Assembly: GCA_017456765.1 (NCBI GenBank)
Contig: JAFTIR010000009.1
Location: 1 to 35,517 of the forward strand
Direction of reading: 5' to 3'
Source: Clostridia bacterium
Lineage (GTDB): Bacteria > Bacillota > Clostridia > Oscillospirales > CAG-382
DNA length: 35,517 nucleotides
A model generated the notes under the pieces. It did not search any database. It saw only the letters and a list, made by a program, of their open reading frames with translations, and had not been told where the DNA came from. Below, one piece after another: positions 22,846 to 32,120 of the stretch (the stretch's first letter is position 1; the number at the start of each line of letters is the position of its first letter). A program made the position numbers and the translations under genes.

Positions 22846-23529
22846 GTGTTCGGAAACATCAGATACGATATAAAAGCCATAAAGGAGAGAGACCCTGCAG
22901 CACGAAGCGGGCTTGAAGTTTTTCTTCTTTACTCAGGCTTTCATGCGGTTCTGTATTACAGAGTTGCAAACTTTTTTTACAGACATAAGCTGAAATTCAT
23001 TGCCCGTTGGATTTCCCAAACAGGAAGATTTTTCACGGGCGTTGAAATCCACCCGGGTGCGACAATCGGCAAAGGACTCATGATTGACCACGGTATGGGT
23101 GTTGTGATTGGTGAAACGGCAATTATCGGTGATAACTGTACAATTTATCAGGGAGTAACACTTGGCGGTACAGGTAAGGATACGGGAAAACGACATCCCA
23201 CAATCGGAAACAATGTTATGATTGGCTCGGGTGCAAAGGTACTTGGTCCTTTCACTGTGGGAGATAACGCAAAAATCGCGGCAGGCGCAGTGGTGCTGGA
23301 TACAGTACCCGAGGGAGCAACGGCGGTCGGTGTTCCTGCAAGAATGATTCTTCAGGGCAAGAAAAAGACAGATGCTCCTTGCAAAAACGACCTTGACCAG
23401 ATTCATATTCCTGACCCTGTTTCACAGGAACTCTGCAAAATGTATATGCGTATTGAGGCACTTGAAAAACAGTTGGCAGAGAAGAATAAAAACGAAAATA
23501 ATTCTACTACGGAGAGTGATAATAAATGA
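22846..23529 (+). CDS. cysE: Serine O-acetyltransferase
   Basis: This 227-residue cytosolic enzyme makes O-acetylserine from serine and acetyl-CoA, the first step of cysteine synthesis. The helical N-terminal part ([18 protein letters not shown]) is followed by the left-handed beta-helix of hexapeptide repeats. The active-site region is [22 protein letters not shown] and [13 protein letters not shown]-terminal tail of about 50 residues contains a coiled stretch ([13 protein letters not shown]). GTG 22846 is chosen because AGAGGTGA lies just upstream (22833-22840); a GTG at 22837 would overlap that site. It overlaps cysS by four bases, which couples cysteine supply with its tRNA charging. Confidence 0.94.
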   Translation: MFGNIRYDIKAIKERDPAARSGLEVFLLYSGFHAVLYYRVANFFYRHKLKFIARWISQTGRFFTGVEIHPGATIGKGLMIDHGMGVVIGETAIIGDNCTIYQGVTLGGTGKDTGKRHPTIGNNVMIGSGAKVLGPFTVGDNAKIAAGAVVLDTVPEGATAVGVPARMILQGKKKTDAPCKNDLDQIHIPDPVSQELCKMYMRIEALEKQLAEKNKNENNSTTESDNK

Positions 23530-24974
23530 AGCTTTATAACACAATGACAAAGCAGTATGAAGAACTTGTACCTCTTGACGGAGATACTGTCAGAATGTAT
23601 ACCTGCGGACCTACTGTATATGACTTTTTCCATGTAGGTAATGCAAGATGCTTTGTTATCTTTGATTTCTTAAGACGTTACCTCGAATACAGAGGCTATA
23701 AGGTAAACTTTACACAGAACTTTACCGATATTGATGATAAGCTCATAAAAAGAGCAAACGAAGAGGGAACAACCGTTAAAGAGGTTGCCGAAAAGTATAT
23801 CGAAGAATACTTTACAGATGCAAAGGGACTTGGTATCAATCCTGCAACAAATCATCCTAAGGCAACAGAGAATATTCCCGAAATTATTGATATTGTCGAA
23901 ACACTTGTAAAGAACGGAATGGCTTATGCAGTAGCACCGGAGGGCTCTAACGGTGAAGATAAGGACGTATACTTCAGAACACGTAAGTTCAAGGGCTATG
24001 GTAAGCTCTCGCACAAGGATATTGACGACCTTATAAGCGGTGCGAGAATTGACGTTGCCGACATCAAGGAAGACCCACTTGATTTTGCTGTGTGGAAGGC
24101 TGCAAAGCCCGGCGAACCCTATTGGGAAAGCCCATGGGGAAAGGGAAGACCCGGCTGGCATATCGAATGTTCTGCCATGAGCAAAAAGTACCTTGGTAAT
24201 AATATTGACATACATGCCGGCGGCGAAGACCTTGCATTCCCTCACCACGAAAATGAAATCGCACAGTCCGAAAGCTACAACGCTTGCTGTGGTTGTAATG
24301 ATACAACATTTACGAGAATGTGGATTCATAACGCATATATTCTCACTGACGGACAGAAAATGTCAAAGTCCGGCATATCCTTTAAGGTAAGAGATGTTGC
24401 AAAACAGTACAGCTATGAAGCAATCCGTTTCTTTATCGTGTCGGCTCATTACAGAAGTCCCGTAAACTTCAGCGAAGAAGCTATGATTCAGGCAAAGGCA
24501 TCGGTCGAACGCTTCAACAACTGTGAAGAAAACCTCGCATTCAGAATAAAGAATGCAAAGGATAACGGTCTTGTACTTTCCGATGATGAAAAGAATACAC
24601 TTGAAACATTTGCAAAGAGAAGAGAGCAGATGATTGAGGCACTTGATTATGACTTCAATACAGCTGACGGTATTGCGGCTATATTTGAGCTTACAAGAGA
24701 CATCAATAAAGCTCTTGCAAACGAGAATCTTTCTCTTGAATTCCTTGAAAAAGCAAACGAAATCTTTATGGAGCTTATCACTCTTTTCGGTTTTCAGAAA
24801 AAGATGGCGGAAAGTTCTGACGAGGATGCTGAAATCGATGCACTCGTAGCACAAAGAGCCGAGGCTAAAAAGGCGAAAGACTTTGCGACAGCCGACAAAA
24901 TCCGTGATGAACTCAAGGCTCGCGGCATTGTAATAGAAGACACACCTCAGGGTGCCAAATGGAAGAGGGTATGA
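23526..24974 (+). CDS. cysS: Cysteinyl-tRNA synthetase
   Basis: This 482-residue class I synthetase charges tRNA-Cys. C27 ([10 protein letters not shown]) is the first zinc ligand, and HVGN at 36-39 is the HIGH motif. WHIECSAMS and [13 protein letters not shown] carry the other zinc ligands. KMSKS lies at 278-282, followed by GISFKVRD where most relatives have LGNF. The C-terminal anticodon-binding part includes [16 protein letters not shown] and [18 protein letters not shown]. It is slightly longer than the usual 465 or so. It starts inside the cysE stop (ATGA). A six-pair hairpin (24965-24979) lies across its stop codon. Confidence 0.96.
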   Translation: MKLYNTMTKQYEELVPLDGDTVRMYTCGPTVYDFFHVGNARCFVIFDFLRRYLEYRGYKVNFTQNFTDIDDKLIKRANEEGTTVKEVAEKYIEEYFTDAKGLGINPATNHPKATENIPEIIDIVETLVKNGMAYAVAPEGSNGEDKDVYFRTRKFKGYGKLSHKDIDDLISGARIDVADIKEDPLDFAVWKAAKPGEPYWESPWGKGRPGWHIECSAMSKKYLGNNIDIHAGGEDLAFPHHENEIAQSESYNACCGCNDTTFTRMWIHNAYILTDGQKMSKSGISFKVRDVAKQYSYEAIRFFIVSAHYRSPVNFSEEAMIQAKASVERFNNCEENLAFRIKNAKDNGLVLSDDEKNTLETFAKRREQMIEALDYDFNTADGIAAIFELTRDINKALANENLSLEFLEKANEIFMELITLFGFQKKMAESSDEDAEIDALVAQRAEAKKAKDFATADKIRDELKARGIVIEDTPQGAKWKRV

Positions 24975-25019
24975 CCCTCGGCAAATTCACGGGGAGTCTT
25001 TGATTAACCCGAACAGTTA

Positions 25020-25069
25020 GTGTCGCTTAAATGACACCGTTTGACCGCCATAAATTCAAACGGTCAAAC
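25020..25069 (+). repeat. Competing hairpins between cysS and mrnC
   Basis: GTGTC/GACAC (25020-25037) makes a small stem. Two nine-pair stems then compete for the same left arm: 25036-25044 with 25056-25064, and 25039-25047 with 25061-25069. The last arm ends three bases before an ATG in frame with mrnC. No T tract follows, so this is not a plain terminator. It may be a processing site or a translation switch. Confidence 0.5.
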
Positions 25070-25101
25070 TAATGACAGAAAATGTAGGGATGAAAAAATA
25101 T

Positions 25102-25524
25102 ATGAACAATTCAATAGAAACCGACATCCTTGCATTCGGTAAGGGACGAAATCCTGATGAGTTTCCCATACTTGCACTCGCCTATATGGGCGATGCCGTA
25201 ATGGAGCTTTTTGCAAGGGACTATGTGCTGAATTTCAGCGGTGAAGTGCGCCCGTCTGCACTTGTCCATGCTTCAAAGGCGATAATCACCTGTGAAGCAC
25301 AGAGTGACGGGGTGGAACGTATACTTGAGCATCTTACTGAGAAAGAAATGAACATTTTCAAACGCGGACGCAATGCCAAAACTCAACATACTCCAAAGCA
25401 CGGAGAGCTTATCCAGTATAAGAGAGCAACAGGCTTTGAGGCACTTATGGGGTATCTCTATGTGTCAGGTAATGTGCTTCGCGCAAAAGAGCTTTTCTAT
25501 TTAGCTTTCGCTAAGCAGAATTAG
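25102..25524 (+). CDS. mrnC: Mini-ribonuclease III
   Basis: This protein of about 140 residues is an RNase III catalytic domain without the double-stranded RNA-binding domain. It matures the ends of 23S rRNA in Bacillus. The signature LAYMGDAVMEL holds the metal-binding D31 and E35. KRGRNAKTQHTPKH and YKRATGFEALMGYLY complete the domain. It follows cysS as in most Bacillota. The start is uncertain. ATG 25102, about 12 bases after TAGGG, gives a standard N-terminus; ATG 25090 and 25072 are in frame, but 25072 has no ribosome site. Its stop codon lies in the first copy of a heptanucleotide repeat. Confidence 0.92.
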   Translation: MNNSIETDILAFGKGRNPDEFPILALAYMGDAVMELFARDYVLNFSGEVRPSALVHASKAIITCEAQSDGVERILEHLTEKEMNIFKRGRNAKTQHTPKHGELIQYKRATGFEALMGYLYVSGNVLRAKELFYLAFAKQN

Positions 25525-25550
25525 GAATTAGGAATTAGGAATTAGGAATT
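25518..25550 (+). repeat. Heptanucleotide tandem repeat (GAATTAG), 4.7 copies
   Basis: Four perfect copies of GAATTAG and a fifth partial copy fill the 29-base gap between mrnC and pth. The first copy supplies the mrnC stop (TAG, 25522-25524). The last one supplies AGGA (25544-25547), the only ribosome-site-like element before the pth GTG. Copy-number change would not shift a reading frame but would alter the spacing between the genes. Confidence 0.9.
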
Positions 25551-25553
25551 GAC

Positions 25554-26177
25554 GTGGACATATTTGAACTGTTTAAAAAAATCGAAAAAAAAGAAGACAA
25601 TAAAACACCCATAACCCATATGATAGTGGGACTTGGTAATCCGGGAGATAAGTATAAGACCACAAGACATAACGCAGGCTTTCTTGCACTTGATTATGCA
25701 TCAAAGAAATGGGGTTGCAATATCCTTACTTCGAAGTTTGATGCCCTTGTGGGCGAGGCGACCGTTGGCGGAAACAGAACACTTCTTCTCCTGCCGCAGA
25801 CTTTTATGAATCTTTCGGGCAATGCTGTCGGTAAGGCGGCTAAATTCTACAAAATCGACCCACGGAATATAATTATCGTTTTTGATGATATATCTCTCGA
25901 TGTGGGTAAAATGAGAATCCGAAAAAAGGGCAGTGCAGGAGGACATAACGGAATTAAATCAATTATCGAAAACCTTGGCACGGATGAATTCCCGAGAATA
26001 AAAATAGGTGTAGGTAAAAAACCTCATGCCGAAATGGACCTTGCTGACTGGGTGCTCTCAAACTTTACGAAGGATGAGCAGACTGCACTTTCGGATTTGT
26101 TTGAAAATGTAACTGATGCCCTGACACTCATGAATAAGGGCGAGACAGATGCGGCAATGAATAACTTTAACAGTTAA
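25554..26177 (+). CDS. pth: Peptidyl-tRNA hydrolase
   Basis: This 207-residue cytosolic enzyme frees tRNA from peptidyl-tRNA released by stalled ribosomes. The catalytic histidine is H39 in TTRHNAGF. N29 (GLGNPG) and the aspartate of VFDDISLDVGKMR (about 112) complete the site. GSAGGHNGIKSII and FPRIKIGVG are further signatures. The GTG start gives a 22-residue charged N-terminal extension (DIFELFKKIEKKED) before the usual beginning. An ATG at residue 23 would give a canonical start but has no ribosome site. I think similar extensions occur in other Clostridia. Translation seems to depend on the repeat just upstream. Confidence 0.95.
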   Translation: MDIFELFKKIEKKEDNKTPITHMIVGLGNPGDKYKTTRHNAGFLALDYASKKWGCNILTSKFDALVGEATVGGNRTLLLLPQTFMNLSGNAVGKAAKFYKIDPRNIIIVFDDISLDVGKMRIRKKGSAGGHNGIKSIIENLGTDEFPRIKIGVGKKPHAEMDLADWVLSNFTKDEQTALSDLFENVTDALTLMNKGETDAAMNNFNS

Positions 26178-26221
26178 TGGCAAAAATTGTATAGAAAACA
26201 TGCGGAGGTGAGGAAACGGCT

Positions 26222-27064
26222 TTGGAAAGTATTGTAAAAATGAAAAATATGTCACGTAGAAGATTTTTCAAGCGTGCCGCGAGAAGAATGCTGTTTTCTG
26301 ACTGGGTCTGCCAGATTTTCGCCTTTATTGTAGTCGGTGCATTTTTCGTAGGTGTAAACCATTTTGGCACATCCGTCGGAATTGTAATGAATGAGCTGAC
26401 TCAAAATGAGTTGCTTGCAAGTTTTGTGATATATTTTTTCACGTTTCTCTCTCTTGCATTGGTAATACCAATGCTTTACGGTGTAATATCTTTTGAAATA
26501 AATGCAATATCAAACGAAAAAAGTGTGCTTTCGGATATATTCTGCGCCTTTTCATCAAGTGAAAGCATAGTACGCTCATATTCGCTGTTTTTTAATGTTT
26601 TTTTTAGATGTATCCTCGGCTTCTTGCCGGCAGTTGCGGTATACAGCTTTAAACTGTTTGTATATGAAGAGGGAATGCTGTTGACCTTTTTTATCGGAAA
26701 CGTTGATGCGGTTTCGTTTGTTATAAACACGTTATTTGTAATAGCTTTGTACCTTGGTATTGTAATGTCATCAGGACTGTTTGTTGGAATATATATAACA
26801 GTCATGAGAGGGGATTTACCTGTTGAAGATTGCCTTTTTGCCGCAAAAAAGTGTTTGAGAGGCAATAGGTTTGAATTTGCGAAAACAGTTATAAGTTTTT
26901 TGCCGATTTTTGTTGTTTCTCTTTTTTCAATGGGATTTCTTTTTGTGATGTACACAATTCCATATATGATTATAACTTTTGTAATGTTTGCAAAATACCT
27001 TTATGAGAAGTATAACTTTGTATTAAATTCAGTGTGTATACAGGACACACAGGAAATAAAGTAA
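26222..27064 (+). CDS. Multi-pass membrane protein of unknown function
   Basis: This 280-residue protein has about six membrane helices (roughly 31-55, 65-92, 118-145, 150-172, 175-200 and 228-262). A basic N-terminus (RRRFFKRAARR) precedes the first and a stretch with a conserved-looking AAKKCLRGNRFEF precedes the last. This layout is like that of unnamed DUF975-type clostridial membrane proteins, but I cannot assign a family. TTG 26222 is taken as start because GGAGGTGAGG (26204-26213) lies about ten bases upstream, while the first ATG (26240) is too far. It lies between pth and metG with no promoter of its own in the 44-base gap. Confidence 0.75.
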   Translation: MESIVKMKNMSRRRFFKRAARRMLFSDWVCQIFAFIVVGAFFVGVNHFGTSVGIVMNELTQNELLASFVIYFFTFLSLALVIPMLYGVISFEINAISNEKSVLSDIFCAFSSSESIVRSYSLFFNVFFRCILGFLPAVAVYSFKLFVYEEGMLLTFFIGNVDAVSFVINTLFVIALYLGIVMSSGLFVGIYITVMRGDLPVEDCLFAAKKCLRGNRFEFAKTVISFLPIFVVSLFSMGFLFVMYTIPYMIITFVMFAKYLYEKYNFVLNSVCIQDTQEIK

Positions 27065-27089
27065 ATAATCCGAAAGGAAGTATATAAAA

Positions 27090-29087
27090 ATGAAAGAAAA
27101 GTATTATATTACGACTGCGATTCCCTATACTTCGGGTAAACCCCATATCGGTAACACTTATGAAATGATACTTACCGACTGTATAGCGCGTTATAAGAGA
27201 CTTTGCGGCTATGATGTTCTGTTCCTCACAGGTGCGGATGAGCATGGTCAGAAGATTGAACTCGCGGCAGCTGAAAAGGGAGTCACACCTCAGGCATATG
27301 TTGATAATATCACGGGAGAAATGAAAAAAATCTGGGAAAAGATGAATATCAGCTATGACAGATTTATCCGTACAACAGATGATTATCATGTAAAGGCTGT
27401 GCAGAAGATTTTCAAGAAGCTCTATGATAAGGGAGATATATACAAGGGAGAATATGAAGGCTGGTACTGTACACCCTGCGAAAGCTTCTGGACAGATACT
27501 CAGGCAAAGGATTGTAAATGTCCCGATTGCGGCAGAGATGTAACAAGAGCAAAGGAATCTGCTTATTTCTTAAAGCTCTCAAAGTATCAGAAGCCTCTTG
27601 AAGAATATCTTGAAAAGAATCCTGACTTTGTTGTTCCCGAAGCAAGAAAGAAGGAAATGATAAATAACTTTATCAAGCCCGGTGTTCAGGACCTTTGTGT
27701 GTCTCGTTCTACTTTTAAGTGGGGAGTTCCGATTGAATTTGACCCCGGTCATGTTATCTATGTGTGGATGGATGCACTTATCAACTACATAACAGCTATT
27801 GGCTATGATGTAGATGAAAGCAGTGAACTTTATAAGAAGAACTGGCCTGCCGACCTTCAGATTATCGGTAAGGATATTTTAAGATTCCATACTATTTACT
27901 GGCCTGTAATCCTTATGGCACTCGGAGAACCTATGCCTAAAAAGATTCTCGGTCACCCTTGGCTTCTTTCGGGTATGGATAAGATGTCAAAATCAAGAGG
28001 AAATGTAATGTATGCAGATTACCTCTCTGACCTTTTGGGAACCGACGGCGTAAGATACTATGTTCTCGCAGAAATGCCTTTCCTCAATGACGGCTCTATC
28101 ACATACGAAATGCTTGTAAATAAGTTCAACGCTGACCTTGTAAATACCCTCGGTAACCTTGTAAACAGAACTGTTGCAATGGTGAATAAGTATTTTGGAG
28201 GTGTTATTCCTGCCCCTGCGGAAATTGATGCAGAGCTTGATAACGACCTTGTTTCTACTGTCGAAAACGGCTATAAGAAGGTAACAGCGGCTATCGAAGA
28301 ACTTCATATTGCAGATGCTACAGATGAAATCATGTCGGTGCTCAGACGCCTTAATAAGTATGTTGACGAAACAGCACCCTGGGTACTTGGTAAAGATGAA
28401 ACAAAGAAGGACAGACTTTCAACCGTCCTCTATAACCTTGTTGAAGGCATCAGAATCTGTGCAGTAATGCTTTCTCCTTTTATTCCTGCGGCGGCTGACA
28501 CTATAATGACACAGATTTGCTCGAGCAAAAACAAGACACAGATAAAGATTGAAAACTGGTCTGATGCCGAAAAGTTCGGCTATAAGTATGAAGAGGGAGC
28601 AAAGGTAACGGCGACTCCCACACCTCTCTTTATGAGAATAGACGAAAAGGAATTTAATGCACGCCTTGAAAAGGATAGACTTGAAGCGGAAAAGGCGGCG
28701 GCAAAGGCTGAGGCTAAGGCTGCTAAGAGCGACGATAAAAAAGAAGAAACAGCAGAAACTTCCGAAATCTCAATCGATGACTTTATGAAGGTAAAGCTCA
28801 TCTGTGCAAAGATTCTCGAATGTGAACCTGTTCCTAAGTCCGATAAACTTCTGTGCCTTCAGCTTGATGACGGAAGCGGAAACAAGAGGCAGGTTGTTTC
28901 GGGCATTGCACTTTCATATAAACCCGAAGACCTTATCGGTAAAAAGGTTGCGCTTGTTTCAAACCTCAAACCTGCAAAGCTCAGAGGAGTTGAAAGCTTT
29001 GGCATGATTCTTGCCGCATCAAGCGGTGATAAGATTATTGTCACATTCCTTGATGATGAAGTAAAAGAGGGCTCCGAAATCCGATGA
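27090..29087 (+). CDS. metG: Methionyl-tRNA synthetase with C-terminal tRNA-binding domain
   Basis: This 665-residue class I synthetase charges tRNA-Met for initiation and elongation. HIGN (19-22, in GKPHIGNTYEM) is the HIGH motif and KMSKS is at 298-302. A zinc knuckle with C127, C130, C144 and C147 marks the four-cysteine type common in Bacillota. A lysine/alanine-rich linker (about 525-560) leads to an EMAP/Trbp111-type domain (about 560-665, with VVSGIA and LKPAKLRGVESFGM), which binds tRNA and allows dimerisation. AAAGGAAG precedes the ATG. It overlaps tatD by four bases, a common clostridial arrangement. Confidence 0.97.
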   Translation: MKEKYYITTAIPYTSGKPHIGNTYEMILTDCIARYKRLCGYDVLFLTGADEHGQKIELAAAEKGVTPQAYVDNITGEMKKIWEKMNISYDRFIRTTDDYHVKAVQKIFKKLYDKGDIYKGEYEGWYCTPCESFWTDTQAKDCKCPDCGRDVTRAKESAYFLKLSKYQKPLEEYLEKNPDFVVPEARKKEMINNFIKPGVQDLCVSRSTFKWGVPIEFDPGHVIYVWMDALINYITAIGYDVDESSELYKKNWPADLQIIGKDILRFHTIYWPVILMALGEPMPKKILGHPWLLSGMDKMSKSRGNVMYADYLSDLLGTDGVRYYVLAEMPFLNDGSITYEMLVNKFNADLVNTLGNLVNRTVAMVNKYFGGVIPAPAEIDAELDNDLVSTVENGYKKVTAAIEELHIADATDEIMSVLRRLNKYVDETAPWVLGKDETKKDRLSTVLYNLVEGIRICAVMLSPFIPAAADTIMTQICSSKNKTQIKIENWSDAEKFGYKYEEGAKVTATPTPLFMRIDEKEFNARLEKDRLEAEKAAAKAEAKAAKSDDKKEETAETSEISIDDFMKVKLICAKILECEPVPKSDKLLCLQLDDGSGNKRQVVSGIALSYKPEDLIGKKVALVSNLKPAKLRGVESFGMILAASSGDKIIVTFLDDEVKEGSEIR

Positions 29088-29875
29088 GAATATTTGATTC
29101 CCATGCACATTATGATGATAGCCGTTTTGATGAGAACAGAGATGAAATAATAAAAGAAGTTACATCAAACGGCGTCGAAAAAGTCTGTAATATAGGTGCA
29201 AGCCTTGCGTCAAGCAAGATGTCGGTAAACCTTTCGGAACAATATGATAATTTCTATGCAAGTGTCGGAGTTCACCCCTCCGACGCTGTGCGTGATATGC
29301 AAAATCCCGACTGGCTCAGGCAAATAGAGCAGATGTATACACAAAACAAAAAGGTTGTTGCGATTGGCGAGATTGGTCTTGACTACTACTGGACACCCGA
29401 GGAAAAGGAAGAGCAGAAGAAATGCTTTCGTGCGCAAATGGCTCTCGCACAAAAACTTGGTGCGCCCGTCATTATTCATGACAGGGAAGCGCATGGCGAT
29501 GTCCTTGAAATAATGAAAGAATTCCCTGATGTTGTTGGCGTTGTCCATAGCTTTTCGGGTTCGCTTGAAATGGCAAAAGAGGTTATGAAACTGGGATATT
29601 ATATCTCTGTCAATGGAGTTGCTACTTTCAAAAACGCCAGAAAAATCGTGGAAATAGTTGAGAATTTACGCGATTTGCATCCCGATGCCACGAGCAGAAT
29701 ACTTGTCGAAACCGACTGTCCCTATCTTACTCCCGTACCCCATAGGGGAGAAACAAACAGGTCAGATTATATTAAGTTTACTGCAGAAAAATGCGGTGAG
29801 CTTCTCGGCATTACTGCAGAGGAATTTTGTGATATTACTTACAGGAATGCCTGTAATTTCTATGGTATTGAATAA
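29084..29875 (+). CDS. tatD: TatD-family metal-dependent DNase
   Basis: This 263-residue cytosolic hydrolase belongs to the amidohydrolase-like TatD family, which has 3'-5' exonuclease activity on DNA and RNA in studied members. The metal-binding motif is FDSHAHY (H7, H9). EIGLDYYW gives the bridging glutamate, VIIHDREAHGDVLE and VVHSFSGS give further histidines, and ETDCPYLTPVPHRG holds the last aspartate. It starts within the metG stop (ATGA). The pairing metG-tatD is conserved in Bacillota without a known mechanistic reason. Confidence 0.95.
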   Translation: MRIFDSHAHYDDSRFDENRDEIIKEVTSNGVEKVCNIGASLASSKMSVNLSEQYDNFYASVGVHPSDAVRDMQNPDWLRQIEQMYTQNKKVVAIGEIGLDYYWTPEEKEEQKKCFRAQMALAQKLGAPVIIHDREAHGDVLEIMKEFPDVVGVVHSFSGSLEMAKEVMKLGYYISVNGVATFKNARKIVEIVENLRDLHPDATSRILVETDCPYLTPVPHRGETNRSDYIKFTAEKCGELLGITAEEFCDITYRNACNFYGIE

Positions 29876-29896
29876 AGCTGAAAGGAGTGCAAATTG

Positions 29897-30631
29897 GTGA
29901 AAAATGTTCTTGTTACCGGAGCGACGGGCGGAATAGGTATTGCGATTGCTGAAGTCTTTGCTGAAAATGGCTATAATGTTGCACTCCATTCCTTTACAAA
30001 GGCGGATTTTGCAAAGGAGCAGGCTGAGAAATTATCGACCCAATATGGCGTGAAAACAATGTCTGTCTGTGCTGATGTTTCGAAAGAAAAGGAAGTCAGA
30101 GAGATGTTCGACGCGCTCCAAAAAGATTTTGGCGGTATTGACATACTTGTAAATAATGCAGGGGTATCGTCTGTAATGATGCTTTGCGATACCTCTGAAG
30201 AAGAGTGGAACAGAGTAATTGATATAAATCTCAAGGGCGTTTTTCTCTGTTCCAAAGAAGCCATAAAACATATGGTACATAATAAATGGGGAAGAATTAT
30301 CAATGTTTCGTCGGTATGGGGAAATGTTGGTGCTTCCTGCGAGGTGGCATATTCCGCATCAAAGGCGGGGGTAGTAGGCTTTACAAAGGCCCTTGGCAAG
30401 GAGCTTGCTCCCAGCGCAATTACAGTAAATGCTGTGTCCCCCGGACTTATAGATACGCCCATGAATTCTCATCTTTCTCGGGAGGATATAAACGAACTCT
30501 GCGACGAAATACCCGCAGGACGAATGGGAAAACCGTGTGAGGTTGCCCATGTCGTACTTTTCCTTGCGAGCGAAAACGCATCGTATATAACAGCACAGAA
30601 TATCACCGTCGACGGCGGTTGGATTTCTTGA
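29897..30631 (+). CDS. Short-chain dehydrogenase/reductase, 3-oxoacyl-ACP reductase (FabG)-like
   Basis: This 244-residue cytosolic SDR has the nucleotide-binding TGATGGIG (7-14), NNAG (86-89) and the catalytic set N111 (INLKG), S139, Y152 and K156 (YSASK). The ending ENASYITAQNITVDGGWI is typical of FabG. FabG reduces 3-oxoacyl-ACP with NADPH in fatty acid synthesis. No other fab gene is nearby, so a different alcohol or sugar substrate is equally possible, and I give no symbol. AAAGGAG (29881-29887) suits either GTG 29897 or TTG 29894 as start. It ends at a bidirectional terminator. Confidence 0.9.
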   Translation: MKNVLVTGATGGIGIAIAEVFAENGYNVALHSFTKADFAKEQAEKLSTQYGVKTMSVCADVSKEKEVREMFDALQKDFGGIDILVNNAGVSSVMMLCDTSEEEWNRVIDINLKGVFLCSKEAIKHMVHNKWGRIINVSSVWGNVGASCEVAYSASKAGVVGFTKALGKELAPSAITVNAVSPGLIDTPMNSHLSREDINELCDEIPAGRMGKPCEVAHVVLFLASENASYITAQNITVDGGWIS

Positions 30632-30638
30632 ATAAATC

Positions 30639-30667
30639 AAAAGCGGAAGGCTTTGCCTTCCGCTTTT
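30639..30667. terminator. Bidirectional terminator
   Basis: A perfect thirteen-pair stem (30639-30651 with 30655-30667) with a three-base loop carries AAAA at one foot and TTTT at the other. It serves the SDR gene on the plus strand and the rRNA methyltransferase gene on the minus strand. Confidence 0.93.
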
Positions 30668-30674
30668 ACTATGT

Positions 30675-32042
30675 CTATACTGTCCGAAGTCCCTTCGGGT
30701 AATGATTTTTTACCGTGCCGTCAACAACTTTTCCGCCGCCAAGTACTAAGTTTTCATAGCAAATGGCACACCAGCCATTCGGAATTTCGGCGTCAATCAC
30801 TTCGCCGTGAAGATATTTTGACAGCCGTTTGTCTCCGTCACAAAGAGTAACAACATTCTTGAAATCATTGCCAAAGCATTTAAAGAATTGGTGATGAGGT
30901 TCAAATCTGTTCTTTACAACTTCGCCGAGCTTGACACCGCAGGAAAATACCTTTTTAGACGGGATTTTTGCATCAAAATCCACATAAATCAGATTTTCGT
31001 TGTACTTGTAAACCTTTGAAAAATCAAAGTTGTTCAGTGTCTTTTTTACAAACTCCGCAAGAATTTTGGTTTCATTATCACTCGGCTTTGAAAGGGGATT
31101 TTTGTATTTGTCCTTGACCATGTTTTCAGACGTGCCGCTTTTGCGAAAAAGTGCAATAAACTGCCCCTCACCCCTTGATATGTGGGGATAAAAACGACGT
31201 GTTTGCGATATACTTTCATGCTTGTAACCGTCAAAAATGTATCCTGCGACAGTAGCGTCTTGTACCTTTTCACTGACAGGCATCAGCTCAAAGTCGGGAT
31301 GACGTGAAAGAAACTCGTCTGCTTGCATTTCGTTTTCTTCAAGAGAAAATGTACAGGTAGAGTAGAGAAGAAGTCCGCCATTTTTTACAAAGATTGCCGC
31401 GTTGTCAAGAATCTCCTTTTGCCTTTCGGCACAAATCCTCACATTTTCTACTGACCACTCGGAAATTGCCTGCTCAGGGTATTTTCTGAACATTCCCTCA
31501 CCACTGCAGGGAGCGTCGCATATAACAAGGTCAAAAAAATCCTCGTATATGTCGCAAAGCTCGTTTTTTTCTGTCATGTCAAAATTTGTGACAATGGAGT
31601 TTTTTACCGCGAACCTTTCAATGTTTCCGACGAGTGTCTTGCATCTGTTCGGAACAAATTCGTTGCATACAAGAACCCCACCATCCTGCATCCTTATCGA
31701 AGCACCAAGACTTTTTCCGCCCGGTGAAGCGCACATATCAAGTACATTTTTGAAGGAATGTCCCTCGACTGCACCCATTGCTGCCATGGCAGACGGGTCC
31801 TGAATGTAAATGCCGCCTGCATGATGGAGCGGAGTGTTTCCCATGCCGTCAAACTCAAAGTAAAAGCCGTTTTCATAATATGGAACAGGCTCGTCACCAA
31901 AAATATTTTTATCGTTTGTTTTTTTGTTTGTAAAAAATGCTTTTGAAGGTGAGCCACTTGCTATTTCATTGTAAAAAGAATCGTAATTTTCGCCGAGTAA
32001 CTTTTTCATTCTCTCAACAAAAGCAGATGGTAGTGAAAGCAT
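30675..32042 (-). CDS. RsmF/NOL1-NOP2-sun family rRNA (cytosine-C5) methyltransferase
   Basis: This 455-residue SAM-dependent enzyme should methylate carbon 5 of a cytosine in ribosomal RNA. The SAM motif is CASPGGKS (104-111). The two catalytic cysteines are C179 (DAPCSGEGMFRK) and C230 (STCTF). The C-terminal region (about 300-455) is the extra RNA-binding part seen in RsmF/YebU-type proteins, so 16S rRNA is the likely target, but the exact base is not evident. The start is set at 32042 with GGGAG seven bases ahead. The in-frame ATG at 32072 would overlap the -10 box of the predicted promoter. It is a single-gene transcript. Confidence 0.92.
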   Translation of the reverse strand: MLSLPSAFVERMKKLLGENYDSFYNEIASGSPSKAFFTNKKTNDKNIFGDEPVPYYENGFYFEFDGMGNTPLHHAGGIYIQDPSAMAAMGAVEGHSFKNVLDMCASPGGKSLGASIRMQDGGVLVCNEFVPNRCKTLVGNIERFAVKNSIVTNFDMTEKNELCDIYEDFFDLVICDAPCSGEGMFRKYPEQAISEWSVENVRICAERQKEILDNAAIFVKNGGLLLYSTCTFSLEENEMQADEFLSRHPDFELMPVSEKVQDATVAGYIFDGYKHESISQTRRFYPHISRGEGQFIALFRKSGTSENMVKDKYKNPLSKPSDNETKILAEFVKKTLNNFDFSKVYKYNENLIYVDFDAKIPSKKVFSCGVKLGEVVKNRFEPHHQFFKCFGNDFKNVVTLCDGDKRLSKYLHGEVIDAEIPNGWCAICYENLVLGGGKVVDGTVKNHYPKGLRTV

Positions 32043-32070
32043 ATTATCTCTCCCTGAATTTACTGTAAAC

Positions 32071-32099
32071 ATTCTACCATATATTACCCATTACGTCAA
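32071..32099 (-). promoter_or_regulatory. Promoter of the rRNA methyltransferase gene
   Basis: On the minus strand TTGACG (32094-32099) and TAGAAT (32071-32076) have a 17-base spacer. Transcription would start near 32064, which excludes translation from the ATG at 32072. Confidence 0.75.
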
Positions 32100-32120
32100 T
32101 AAATAAATGTATGAAATTAC

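Noticed and set aside
23670..24329. 219-codon open frame on the minus strand inside cysS
   Set aside because: It is antisense to a complete cysteinyl-tRNA synthetase and its product is cysteine-rich and without any motif, as expected of a shadow frame.
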